5,296 nt of DNA from an uncultured Eubacteriales bacterium (GCA_900317215.1 ONFW01000193.1:1-5296); one strand, 5' to 3'; shown: positions 1 to 4,884, counted from the first letter of the stretch. Notes: generated from the letters alone by a model not told the origin. Program-made: numbers and translations.

Positions 1-45
1 GACAATATGAAATACATTCTTTCAGTAAAAAACAATATCAGCTAT

Positions 46-74
46 ATACTTTTTATAGAAGATTGTGTTATAAT
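46..74 (+). promoter_or_regulatory. Candidate extended -10 promoter
   Basis: A perfect TATAAT at 69-74 is preceded by TGT at 66-68, giving the extended -10 form TGNTATAAT. A weak -35-like ATACTT lies at 46-51 with a 17-bp spacer. The same ATACTTTT plus TGNTATAAT layout recurs at 4695-4723 upstream of the MBL-fold gene. The sequence just downstream is a 5'-truncated transposase fragment without a convincing start codon, so if active this promoter probably belonged to whatever stood here before the rearrangement. No experimental evidence is available. Confidence 0.4.
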
Positions 75-82
75 TACTGTAA

Positions 83-889
83 CTAAAGTATCTTGACGAA
101 AATGGTACTTTAAAAGATAATCACCCGTCGTTTTACAAGTTTCGGTATTTTTATCGGCGAACGAAGAATGAACGAAACTATCTGATATCTCGCAAAGGAT
201 TTACTGAGTATCAGAGAAACTATCGACCTTTGCTCGGTGAGGGGGTTGCGGAGTTTGCAAATCATGTTGGTGTGGCAATGCTTGATTCGACGATATGTGA
301 CATCTACTTAGTCGATGAAAATGGAACACTGCTTGGTAGACCTATTTTGACCGCCTGCGTTGATGCGTACAGTCAGCTGTGCTGCGGCTTTGCTTTGACT
401 TGGCAGGGAGGAATGGCCTCGCTGAGAGAGTTGATGCAAAATATTATTGTTGATAAGGTTGATTATTGTAAACAGCATGGTGTTTTGATTAGCAATATGG
501 AGTGGGACTGCACTCAACTGACCCGCGTTATGGTAACAGATAGAGGTGCAGAGTATTGTTCAGAGTCATTTGAGCAGATCTCTGAATTGGGAGTCACTAT
601 TATCAATCTCCCATCATATCGTCCCGAACTTAAAGGTGTCGTTGAGAAATTCTTTGATATTGTACAGAACTATTACAAACCCTTCCTTCGAGGAAAAGGT
701 GTAATCGATCCCGATTACCAGCAGCGTGGAGCGCATGATTATCGTCTTGATGCGTGTCTGACTTTAGAGGACTTTAGGAAAGTATTGGTAAGGTGTATCG
801 TCCATTACAACAGTAAGCGCAGGTTATCAAGCGTTTCCTACACAAAAGAAACGCATTGTTCCTTTAGAAGCTGCAATAGATCACAGTGA
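83..889 (+). pseudogene. TnsB/Mu-type DDE transposase, catalytic-core fragment (both ends lost)
   Basis: This is the integrase core (rve, RNase H fold) of a large DDE transposase of the TnsB/TniA/Mu type, which cuts transposon ends and joins them to target DNA. The frame is open from 83, just after a stop at 80-82, to the stop at 887-889. It has no ATG before the core. A TTG at 230 is the first possible start but lacks a good ribosome binding site, and clearly transposase-like sequence (HPSFYKFRYFYRR, from 122) lies upstream of it. The catalytic triad is visible: Asp in MLDST (284-286), Asp in VTDRG (539-541) and Glu in LKGVVEKF (644-646). The last two residues are 35 apart, the classic DD35E spacing. 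The DNA-binding N-terminus and the Mu-type C-terminal beta-barrel are both absent. Similarity stops near YNSKR (about 820). The last ~22 codons are out-of-frame readthrough into a helicase remnant. TniB/TnsC-like ATPase and TniQ partners are not present, so it is almost certainly inactive. Confidence 0.85.
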
Positions 890-1007
890 TCCAGTTACCG
901 AAAGGGAGAGCTATACTGCAGAGAGATGCCTCCTTTATGTTGCTCTTACAAGGGCGCAAAAACAAGCGTTTATCACTTCTTATGGAAAAAAATCTGAATT
1001 TATCTGA
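816..1007 (+). pseudogene. UvrD/Rep-type SF1 helicase, C-terminal remnant
   Basis: In the frame +1 relative to the transposase, an open stretch runs through 816-1004 and ends with TGA at 1005-1007. It reads RIVPLEAAIDHSDP, then ERCLLYVALTRAQKQ, then ITSYGKKSEFI and stop. The segment LLYVALTRAQ is motif VI of UvrD/Rep/PcrA-type superfamily I helicases, whose arginine (in TRA) contacts the ATP phosphates. The short tail after it is what such proteins usually have near the C-terminus. Everything upstream (Walker A, motifs II-V) is missing, replaced by the transposase fragment, and there is no start codon or ribosome binding site. Helicases with this kind of tail occur both in repair and in mobile or defence islands, and the remnant is too short to say which. 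The exact left boundary is uncertain; 816-823 is where the transposase match ends. Confidence 0.72.
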
Positions 1008-1057
1008 TAGGAGCAATATATAATAGTCAAGTGCAAAACGGTATGGCTTTTGTGGTT

Positions 1058-1080
1058 GGAACACTTATGACGGTAATGAC
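1058..1080 (+). repeat. TGAC-triplet motif, copy 1 (first unit degenerate)
   Basis: ATGAC occurs at 1067-1071 and 1076-1080, exactly 9 bp apart. The position of the expected third unit, 1058-1062, reads GGAAC, a two-base variant. The four-base linkers are ACTT and GGTA. It is followed within 8 bp by a perfect 15-bp palindrome (1088-1102). It is the most degenerate of the four copies. Confidence 0.6.
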
Positions 1081-1087
1081 ACTTTAA

Positions 1088-1102
1088 TCCATCATTGATG
1101 GA
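1088..1102. repeat. 15-bp perfect palindrome
   Basis: TCCATCA (1088-1094) and TGATGGA (1096-1102) form a perfect inverted repeat around a single T. It lies just after TGAC-triplet copy 1 and could be a dimeric protein-binding site. There is no following T-run, so a terminator is unlikely. A related, weaker inverted repeat with arms CATCAA and TTGATG lies at 1832-1846. Confidence 0.5.
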
Positions 1103-1115
1103 AACGGATGCTATT

Positions 1116-1283
1116 ATTACTTTTTGAATTTGGTTGAATTTATGATTGGACAAGCTTTTGATCTATTCTTCAAAAGGGAAAAAGAGGCTATCGACTAACT
1201 ATGACATTTCAATGACTACAAGTGTCACGCTGAGATCTGCATAATAAGCCAATATATGACGTTTATGACGCTAATGACGGCTA
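1116..1283 (+). repeat. ~168-bp direct repeat, copy A
   Basis: This segment aligns almost without gaps to 1407-1575. Offsets are 291 in the first part and 292 after a one-base insertion in the A/T-rich stretch. Shared blocks include ATTTGGTT, AATCTATTCT/GATCTATTCT, CAAAAGG or a close variant, ATCGACTAACTATG, AAGTGTCAC, ATAAGCCAA, and the TGAC triplet ending in ATGACGGCT. Identity is patchy, so the copies have diverged. In the central part TGAC (1213-1216) and GTCA (1224-1227) face each other as a short inverted repeat. Confidence 0.8.
1256..1278 (+). repeat. TGAC-triplet motif, copy 2
   Basis: Three ATGAC units start at 1256, 1265 and 1274, each separated by four bases (GTTT and GCTA). This is the cleanest copy: three identical 5-mers at an exact 9-bp period. 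It forms the right end of repeat copy A and is followed by GGCTATT. Confidence 0.8.
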
Positions 1284-1354
1284 TTCTGACTTCGTTGGCA
1301 GTTGTACATAATTCAAAAGTTTGAGTATTGTTCTAATTAGGAATAATAAAACCG

Positions 1355-1376
1355 TGTATTATTGGCGGGTAATACA
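1355..1376. repeat. Inverted repeat, 7-bp arms
   Basis: TGTATTA (1355-1361) and TAATACA (1370-1376) are perfect inverted arms around the 8-base loop TTGGCGGG. It lies between the two long repeat copies. No T-run follows on the plus strand. It could be a hairpin or a recombinase/regulator half-site pair; function unknown. Confidence 0.4.
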
Positions 1377-1378
1377 TG

Positions 1379-1407
1379 TCATACCTCGAAAGAAGTTGGT
1401 GGTATGA
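1379..1407. repeat. Inverted repeat, 7-bp arms
   Basis: TCATACC (1379-1385) and GGTATGA (1401-1407) are perfect inverted arms 15 bases apart. It follows immediately after the 1355-1376 inverted repeat and ends where repeat copy B begins. No equivalent is present before copy A, so it is not part of the repeat unit. Confidence 0.4.
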
Positions 1408-1575
1408 TTACTATTTGGATTTGGTTCAATTTATGAATGATCGTGCTAATAATCTATTCTTTCAAAAAGGAAAAATGGGTCATCGACTAACTATGTCATT
1501 ACAGTGATTATAAGTGTCACTCTGAAACACTCATGATAAGCCAACCTATGACACTTGTGACGCAAATGACGGCTT
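1407..1575 (+). repeat. ~168-bp direct repeat, copy B
   Basis: Second copy of the segment at 1116-1283, with the same order of conserved blocks: ATTTGGTT, AATCTATTCT, CAAAAAGG, ATCGACTAACTATG, AAGTGTCAC, ATAAGCCAA, then a TGAC triplet ending in ATGACGGCT. Here the central inverted pair is AGTGA (1503-1507) and TCACT (1517-1521). The sequence between the copies (about 1284-1406) is not repeated. Confidence 0.8.
1548..1570 (+). repeat. TGAC-triplet motif, copy 3
   Basis: ATGAC (1548-1552), GTGAC (1557-1561) and ATGAC (1566-1570) are spaced by exactly 9 bp with linkers ACTT and GCAA. It forms the right end of repeat copy B and is followed by GGCTTTTT. It points towards copy 4, which is inverted, about 200 bp away. 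Confidence 0.75.
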
Positions 1576-1773
1576 TTTCAGAATTTACTTGTAGGTAATC
1601 AATAAGGCATCAATCAACTTTTCCTTTTGATAGAAGAAATATAAAGAAGCGTTTAGCTATTACTGGTACCAAACCAAAAAGTATTCGATCAAGGTGTCAA
1701 GTGTACCTGAGTATTATGTGATTGTCAGAATTGGATTCAATCAGCCACGTATCATTTGAAATATAAAAAAAGC

Positions 1774-1796
1774 GTCATTAGTGTCATATGCGTCAC
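1774..1796 (-). repeat. TGAC-triplet motif, copy 4 (inverted)
   Basis: On the plus strand GTCAT (1774-1778), GTCAT (1783-1787) and GTCAC (1792-1796) occur 9 bp apart. Read on the minus strand this is GTGAC, ATGAC, ATGAC with linkers GCAT and ACTA, the same design as copies 1-3. On the minus strand it is followed by GCTTTTTTT and an AT-rich tract, as copy 3 is on the plus strand. No copy of the ~168-bp repeat accompanies it. Confidence 0.75.
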
Positions 1797-1937
1797 GGTG
1801 CAGGGAAGAGCATAATGGACTCGAAAATTAACATCAATATTTGATGGTGCAGAATGCGAGATACCCGTTCACCATTATCGCCGGCAGAGTAAAAACAATA
1901 ATAATACAAAAAGCTAAAGTAAGGGGTGATACATACA

Positions 1938-2108
1938 GTGATCATTTATTGTAGCGCCACCGGAAACAGTAAATATGTTGCACAGCGTATAGCAGACGCC
2001 ATAGAAGATACTGCCGTATCCATTGAAAACGCAGAGCCTGTTATTACACTCAAACCGGATGAATGTTTAGGTATAGTTTTTCCGGAAAAGGATATATATT
2101 CCACATAG
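1938..2108 (+). pseudogene. Flavodoxin-fold protein, N-terminal fragment (EFR1-like)
   Basis: The frame begins MIIYCSATGNSKYVAQRIAD. The residues SATGNSKY match the phosphate-binding loop of flavodoxins, which holds the FMN phosphate, and the following helix is typical of the EFR1 family of flavodoxin-ferredoxin fusion proteins common in Clostridia. GTG 1938 is preferred as the start because AAGGGG at 1921-1926 sits 11 bases upstream; an earlier in-frame GTG at 1926 overlaps that site. The match ends after LGIVFP, at about codon 50, where the flavin-site loop (usually an aromatic-rich YFW-type segment) should follow. Instead six unrelated codons and a stop occur. Family members are normally about 140-260 residues, so most of the flavin domain and any iron-sulfur domain are missing. 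Sequence 2109-2190 has no clear continuation, though one frame (reading FVIVVITA, near 2146-2170) could be an eroded later strand. Confidence 0.7.
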
Positions 2109-2199
2109 AATCAAACCAAACATTACTCAAAAACTACGAACCGAATTTGTTATAGTCGTCATTACCGCAATCAGGGTCATTCCGATTTGATTATATTAT

Positions 2200-2889
2200 T
2201 TAATAGTCAGAAAAGTGATTGTCACATGATTGTACGATTTCCAGACTATCCCGTTCAATATGGCAGGTCAGAAAAAGGATCTGAACCCCGGAACGCTTTG
2301 TTTCTTCAAAGGCTTCAGCAAACAGAGGGTCTGTATCAGTGTTGGGTCTTACTTCCGTAATTCCGTCCATCTGAATAATAAAGGCGGCAAAGGCGTGGTA
2401 TCCGTCCTTCGCCGCTTTTATCAGCTCATAGAGATGCTTCGTGCCCCGCTTTGTGGGTGCGTCGGGGAAGTAGCCTATCCCATCACGCTCTAATGTGCAG
2501 CCTTTGACTTCCATCAGGTACTTTTCTGTATGACTGTCGGTTCTTTCCATATAGAAGTCGATCCTTGATTTGCCGTAGGTGTAGTCGGGTATGATCCTTG
2601 AAAAGCCCTGAGTATTCAGCCACTCGGATACCGCCTTATTGGGAGCATTACTGTCTATATTTATCAACAAACCGTTACTTTTTCTGACAGCGATCAGGTC
2701 ATAACGGGTCTTTCTTCCTGCTGTACCGGGCTCGGTGAGATAAACCTCTGCTCCCGGGATAAGCAGCTCCCTGCACCTGCCTGTGTTTTTGACATGGACT
2801 ATTTCAGTAACTCCGTTGATGATGACATTAGCTATAAATCTGTTTGGTCTGTCAATGAATACGGCAGGTGTCACGTTATTATAGATCAA
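2200..2889 (-). CDS. sfsA: SfsA, DNA/RNA nuclease-fold protein
   Basis: This is a complete SfsA (sugar fermentation stimulation protein A), 229 residues, close to the usual ~230. The family has an N-terminal OB-like domain and a C-terminal PD-(D/E)XK nuclease-like domain. Recognised blocks are RPNRF (14-18), HVKNTGRCRELL (32-43), RKTRYDL (59-65), INIDSNAPNK (76-85), and FPDAPTKRGTKHL (141-153). The likely catalytic residues are D111 in SRIDFYM and E127/K129 in LMEVKGC. The start is TTG at 2887-2889: the N-terminus fits the family only from here, and GGAGGAG (2899-2905 on the minus strand) lies 9 bases upstream. That ribosome binding site lies inside the last codons of the bcp-type gene, whose stop is only 6 bases before the TTG, so the two are probably co-transcribed and translationally coupled. 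Its cellular role is uncertain: it was named from an E. coli maltose phenotype, and nucleic-acid binding or nuclease activity has been proposed. No terminator is evident after it. Confidence 0.95.
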   Translation of the reverse strand: MIYNNVTPAVFIDRPNRFIANVIINGVTEIVHVKNTGRCRELLIPGAEVYLTEPGTAGRKTRYDLIAVRKSNGLLINIDSNAPNKAVSEWLNTQGFSRIIPDYTYGKSRIDFYMERTDSHTEKYLMEVKGCTLERDGIGYFPDAPTKRGTKHLYELIKAAKDGYHAFAAFIIQMDGITEVRPNTDTDPLFAEAFEETKRSGVQILFLTCHIERDSLEIVQSCDNHFSDY

Positions 2890-2895
2890 GCTTTT

Positions 2896-3354
2896 TCACT
2901 CCTCCAATGCTTTTAGCATTTGTGCAGGATTGTCCGCCGCTTTGACATTTTCATAGGCTTTGATAATATTACCGTTTTCGTCTATCAGGTAGGTGGTACG
3001 CACAACTCCCATAGTGATCCTGCCGGAGCTTTTCTTTACCTTCAGGACGTCATAAAGCCGGAGTACCGTTTTCTCGGTATCGGAAAGCAGGATAAAGGGC
3101 AGACTGTATTTTTCTTCAAATTTCTTATGAGAAGCGATCGTGTCCTTGCTGATGCCGATAACTGCGGCATTCATTTCCATGAACTGTGGATACAACTCCG
3201 CAAAAGCGCAGGCTTGCTTTGAACAGCCTGAGGTCATGTCCTTGGAGTAAAAGTACAGTATCACTTTCTGTCCTTTGAAGTCGGATAGTGATACACTTTT
3301 TCCGTTCTGATCGGGTAAGAAAAAAGCGGGGGCTTGGATTCCTGTTTGCAGCAT
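2896..3354 (-). CDS. bcp: Thioredoxin-dependent thiol peroxidase (BCP/PrxQ type)
   Basis: A 152-residue cytoplasmic peroxiredoxin of the BCP/PrxQ class, which reduces hydrogen peroxide and alkyl hydroperoxides using thioredoxin. Length is typical (~150). ATG 3352-3354 is the start: it gives the usual opening (APAFFLPDQNGKSVSLSDFKG), and AAGAAGG lies 7 bases upstream. The frame stays open for 32 more codons upstream but those overlap the promoter and are not protein-like. The peroxidatic cysteine is C44 in SKDMTSGC and the resolving cysteine is C49, the five-residue spacing of atypical 2-Cys PrxQ proteins. T41 and R119 (GVVRTTYLID) complete the active site. The first proline of the usual PxxxTxxC motif is serine here (S37), a variant I recall from other clostridial homologues. 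It is the first gene of a pair with sfsA, under the promoter at 3386-3414. An oxidative-stress role is inferred from the family. Confidence 0.95.
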   Translation of the reverse strand: MLQTGIQAPAFFLPDQNGKSVSLSDFKGQKVILYFYSKDMTSGCSKQACAFAELYPQFMEMNAAVIGISKDTIASHKKFEEKYSLPFILLSDTEKTVLRLYDVLKVKKSSGRITMGVVRTTYLIDENGNIIKAYENVKAADNPAQMLKALEE

Positions 3355-3385
3355 GATGATGCCTTCTTTCGTATGTATTGCTTTT

Positions 3386-3414
3386 ATTATAAATGAAACA
3401 CTTTGATTAGGCAA
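3386..3414 (-). promoter_or_regulatory. Sigma-A-type promoter of the bcp-sfsA pair
   Basis: On the minus strand TTGCCT (3409-3414) and a perfect TATAAT (3386-3391) are separated by exactly 17 bp. The -35 matches consensus at four of six positions. It lies about 32 bp upstream of the bcp start, within the short gap after glycerate kinase and just downstream of that gene's likely terminator. This implies bcp and sfsA are transcribed independently of glycerate kinase. Confidence 0.7.
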
Positions 3415-3428
3415 TAAAATATTTGATG

Positions 3429-3474
3429 AAAAACAGGATCGGAGCAACACCGGAATGGCGAAAGCAGTCCGATC
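3429..3474 (-). terminator. Likely rho-independent terminator of glycerate kinase
   Basis: On the minus strand GATCGGA (rc of 3468-3474) pairs perfectly with TCCGATC (rc of 3437-3443). The loop contains an inner stem CGCC/GGTG with one G-T wobble. CTG then TTTTT (rc of 3429-3433) follows. The first arm overlaps the TGA stop codon of glycerate kinase at 3473-3475. The long loop makes it weaker than a textbook hairpin, but its position and T-run fit. Confidence 0.55.
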
Positions 3475-4612
3475 ACCCGGTCCCCATTCCCGCTTTTATC
3501 GTGCGGAACATTCTGACAGCAGCATTATAATACAGCGCTTCTGCATTGGTCATAGCGTATTCCAGCGTCATGGGTCGGTCAACAATGCTGTGCAGGGAAG
3601 AGATACCGTAATCGAAAATCATCTCCGCACCGTCACCCAAGGAGCCTGACAGCCCGATACATGGGATGTTGAGTCTTTTTGCGTGCATACCGACGCCCTG
3701 CATGACCTTTCCGCAGACGCTCTGACTGTCGGTGCAGCCTTCGCCGGTAATGACGAGATCGGCGCCCTTCAGCTTTTCGTCAAAGTTAATGAATTGCAGG
3801 ACAGTTTCGATACCCGATTGCATTTTACCGCTGATAAAGACCCTCAGCGCCGCTCCAAGACCTCCGGCGGCACCTCCGCCATCAATGGTGTCACAGTCAA
3901 TGCCGAACTCCGTTCTGATAACATCACGGTAATTGCACATTCCCTTTTCGAGCTGTTCAATAGTTTCAGGATCAGCACCCTTTTGTTTTGCAAAAGTGCG
4001 TGTTGCGCCGTTTATGCCACAAAGCGGATTTTTTACATCACACATAACGGTGATCTTACATTCGGATATTCTCCTGTCAAGACCGCCTGTGTCAATATGC
4101 ACGACCTCTGACAGCTCCCTACCGAAGCCCGAAAGCTCCCGCCCGTCCTTGTTAAGAAAGCGAACACCCAGCGCCCTCATGCAGCCCATGCCTCCGTCAT
4201 TTGTTGCCGATCCGCCTATCGCAACGGAAATATCACGGCAGCTACGGTCAAGAGAGTCAAGGATAAGCTCGCCTGTACCGTAGGTGGTTGTGTTCATGGG
4301 GTTTCTCAGATACTCAGGCACAAGGGGCAGACCTGATGCCGCAGACATTTCAATAATTGCCTTGTTGCCGTCTGTGATACCGTAGGCGGCTTTTATTGTG
4401 TTCATCAATGGGTCGTGTACCTCTGCCGTGACGAGCCTTCCGTTTGCCGCAGAAACGACTGCATTGACTGTACCCTCGCCACCGTCCGCAACGGGTACGC
4501 CGAGACATTCACAGCCGGGAAAGACCCCTCCTGCGGCTCTTGTCAGCAGTTCTGTTGCCTGTGTGCTTGTAAGGCTTCCCTTGAATGAATCCGATGCAAA
4601 AAGGAATTTCAT
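3473..4612 (-). CDS. Glycerate kinase (GarK/GlxK family, type I)
   Basis: A complete 379-residue glycerate kinase of the GarK/GlxK family, which phosphorylates D-glycerate with ATP. In the bacterial family the product is 2-phosphoglycerate, entering lower glycolysis. Length matches the usual 370-385. Recognised blocks are DSFKGSL (8-14), PVADGGEGT (40-48), EMSAASGL (88-95), TYGTGELI (110-117), IGGSATNDGG (132-141), CDVKNPLCGINGA (191-203), KQKGA (209-213), GGGAAGGLGAAL (245-256) and ITGEGCTDSQS (288-298). The position after GEG is Cys here, where an Arg or Lys is common; otherwise the motifs are intact. ATG 4610-4612 is supported by GGGAG at 4623-4627, 9 bases upstream. It has its own promoter (4649-4678) with an embedded palindrome, and a likely terminator at its stop codon, so it appears monocistronic. 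No glycerate transporter, tartronate semialdehyde reductase or other glyoxylate/glucarate gene is adjacent, so the source of glycerate cannot be read from context. Confidence 0.95.
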   Translation of the reverse strand: MKFLFASDSFKGSLTSTQATELLTRAAGGVFPGCECLGVPVADGGEGTVNAVVSAANGRLVTAEVHDPLMNTIKAAYGITDGNKAIIEMSAASGLPLVPEYLRNPMNTTTYGTGELILDSLDRSCRDISVAIGGSATNDGGMGCMRALGVRFLNKDGRELSGFGRELSEVVHIDTGGLDRRISECKITVMCDVKNPLCGINGATRTFAKQKGADPETIEQLEKGMCNYRDVIRTEFGIDCDTIDGGGAAGGLGAALRVFISGKMQSGIETVLQFINFDEKLKGADLVITGEGCTDSQSVCGKVMQGVGMHAKRLNIPCIGLSGSLGDGAEMIFDYGISSLHSIVDRPMTLEYAMTNAEALYYNAAVRMFRTIKAGMGTG

Positions 4613-4648
4613 TGTGTTTCACTCCCGATTGTTTTCTGATGTAAGTAT

Positions 4649-4678
4649 AGCATATTGACGTGTTTTTTAACAGGTCAA
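4649..4678 (-). promoter_or_regulatory. Promoter of glycerate kinase
   Basis: On the minus strand TTGACC (4673-4678) and TATGCT (4649-4654) are separated by 18 bp. The -35 matches consensus at five of six positions. An alternative -10, TATACT (4644-4649), would give an overlong 23-bp spacer. The -10 ends 37 bp upstream of the ATG. A near-perfect palindrome fills the spacer and overlaps the -35 and the upstream edge of the -10, so binding there should block RNA polymerase. Confidence 0.6.
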
Positions 4679-4679
4679 T
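4654..4679. promoter_or_regulatory. Candidate operator: 26-bp palindrome in the glycerate kinase promoter
   Basis: The arms are ATTGACGTGTT (4654-4664) and AACAGGTCAAT (4669-4679), separated by TTTT. Ten of eleven positions pair; the one mismatch is G4660 against G4673. The site covers the -35 and the spacer of the glycerate kinase promoter, where a repressor dimer would typically act. The regulator is not in the window. Sugar-acid regulators are plausible by function, but the site cannot be assigned to a family from sequence alone. Confidence 0.6.
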
Positions 4680-4694
4680 TTTATTATCTTGTCT

Positions 4695-4723
4695 ATACTT
4701 TTAGAATTGTTCTATGGTATAAT
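4695..4723 (+). promoter_or_regulatory. Extended -10 promoter for the MBL-fold gene
   Basis: A perfect TATAAT at 4718-4723 is preceded by TGG at 4715-4717, forming an extended -10. ATACTT at 4695-4700 lies at the 17-bp position but matches the -35 consensus poorly, which extended -10 promoters tolerate. The better-looking TTGTCT (4689-4694) is 23 bp away, too far. It diverges from the glycerate kinase promoter and would give a leader of about 180 nt that crosses an acetyltransferase remnant before the MBL-fold start. Confidence 0.6.
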
Positions 4724-4764
4724 TGATGTGTAAGCTTCTGAGTTTTCGGCAGCAAAGATGATAA

Positions 4765-4884
4765 TGCTTCGTTTACAAGCGATCAAGAGGAATGAATTTG
4801 TATGAAAAGCCTGGTTATCACCGTACAGGAGAGCCCGAAAGGATAAACGATAGAATGGACATTGTGTATTATGAGAAAGACTGA
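4765..4884 (+). pseudogene. GNAT acetyltransferase, C-terminal remnant
   Basis: One frame, open from 4765 (stop at 4762-4764) to TGA at 4882-4884, reads NLYEKPGYHRTGEPERIND and then RMDIVYYEKD. This matches the typical end of GNAT-family N-acetyltransferases, where the LYEK.GF segment lies next to the acetyl-CoA site and a final beta-strand such as IVYYEK closes the fold. An ATG at 4792 would start a 30-residue peptide, but the only purine-rich stretch (AAGAGG, 4785-4790) is one base from it, too close. The acetyl-CoA loop and first ~100 residues are missing. It lies between the promoter at 4718 and the MBL-fold gene, so it is probably transcribed as leader and may be left from a deletion that fused a promoter to the downstream gene. 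Confidence 0.6.

Larger units (their letters stand above)
1008..1925. other. Gene-free, repeat-rich region
   Basis: About 900 bp carry no convincing coding frame on either strand; every frame is short and lacks a ribosome binding site or recognisable protein. The region is AT-rich and dominated by TGAC/GTCA words arranged in phased triplets, by a diverged direct repeat spaced by about 292 bp, and by short inverted repeats. These are listed separately. The overall look is that of an iteron-bearing replication origin or multi-operator control region from an integrated plasmid, phage or satellite. No replication protein gene is in the window to support that. Confidence 0.7.

Noticed and set aside
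1..96. Open frame from the window edge to a stop at 94-96, with ATG at 7
   Set aside because: Only 29 codons from the ATG, no recognisable family, and it overlaps the start of the transposase frame; could be a gene tail but cannot be supported.
1664..1671. TGGTACCA palindrome
   Set aside because: Eight bp with no partner elements; expected by chance in a region this long.
1058..1796. TGAC arrays as a CRISPR array
   Set aside because: Units are 5 bp at 9-bp spacing in separate clusters, with one cluster inverted; there are no 25-40-bp repeats with unique spacers and no cas genes.
2158..2180. GTCAT pair 18 bp apart as a fifth TGAC array
   Set aside because: The middle unit is absent (reads GCAAT), and two 5-mers alone can occur by chance; noted only as a possible relic.
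2167..2190. Hairpin after sfsA as its terminator
   Set aside because: The minus-strand stem AATCGG/CTGATT is short, needs a wobble pair, and has no T-run after it.
3355..3450. Longer start for the bcp-type gene, adding 32 residues
   Set aside because: The extra codons overlap the promoter at 3386-3414, are not found in the family, and the ATG at 3354 has a good ribosome binding site.
3683..4283. Several plus-strand open frames across glycerate kinase
   Set aside because: All are antisense to an intact, fully recognisable glycerate kinase and have no binding sites or known domains.
4803..4847. 14-codon frame starting ATG 4803
   Set aside because: Poorly spaced ribosome binding site; it lies in another frame of the acetyltransferase remnant, which explains the sequence better.
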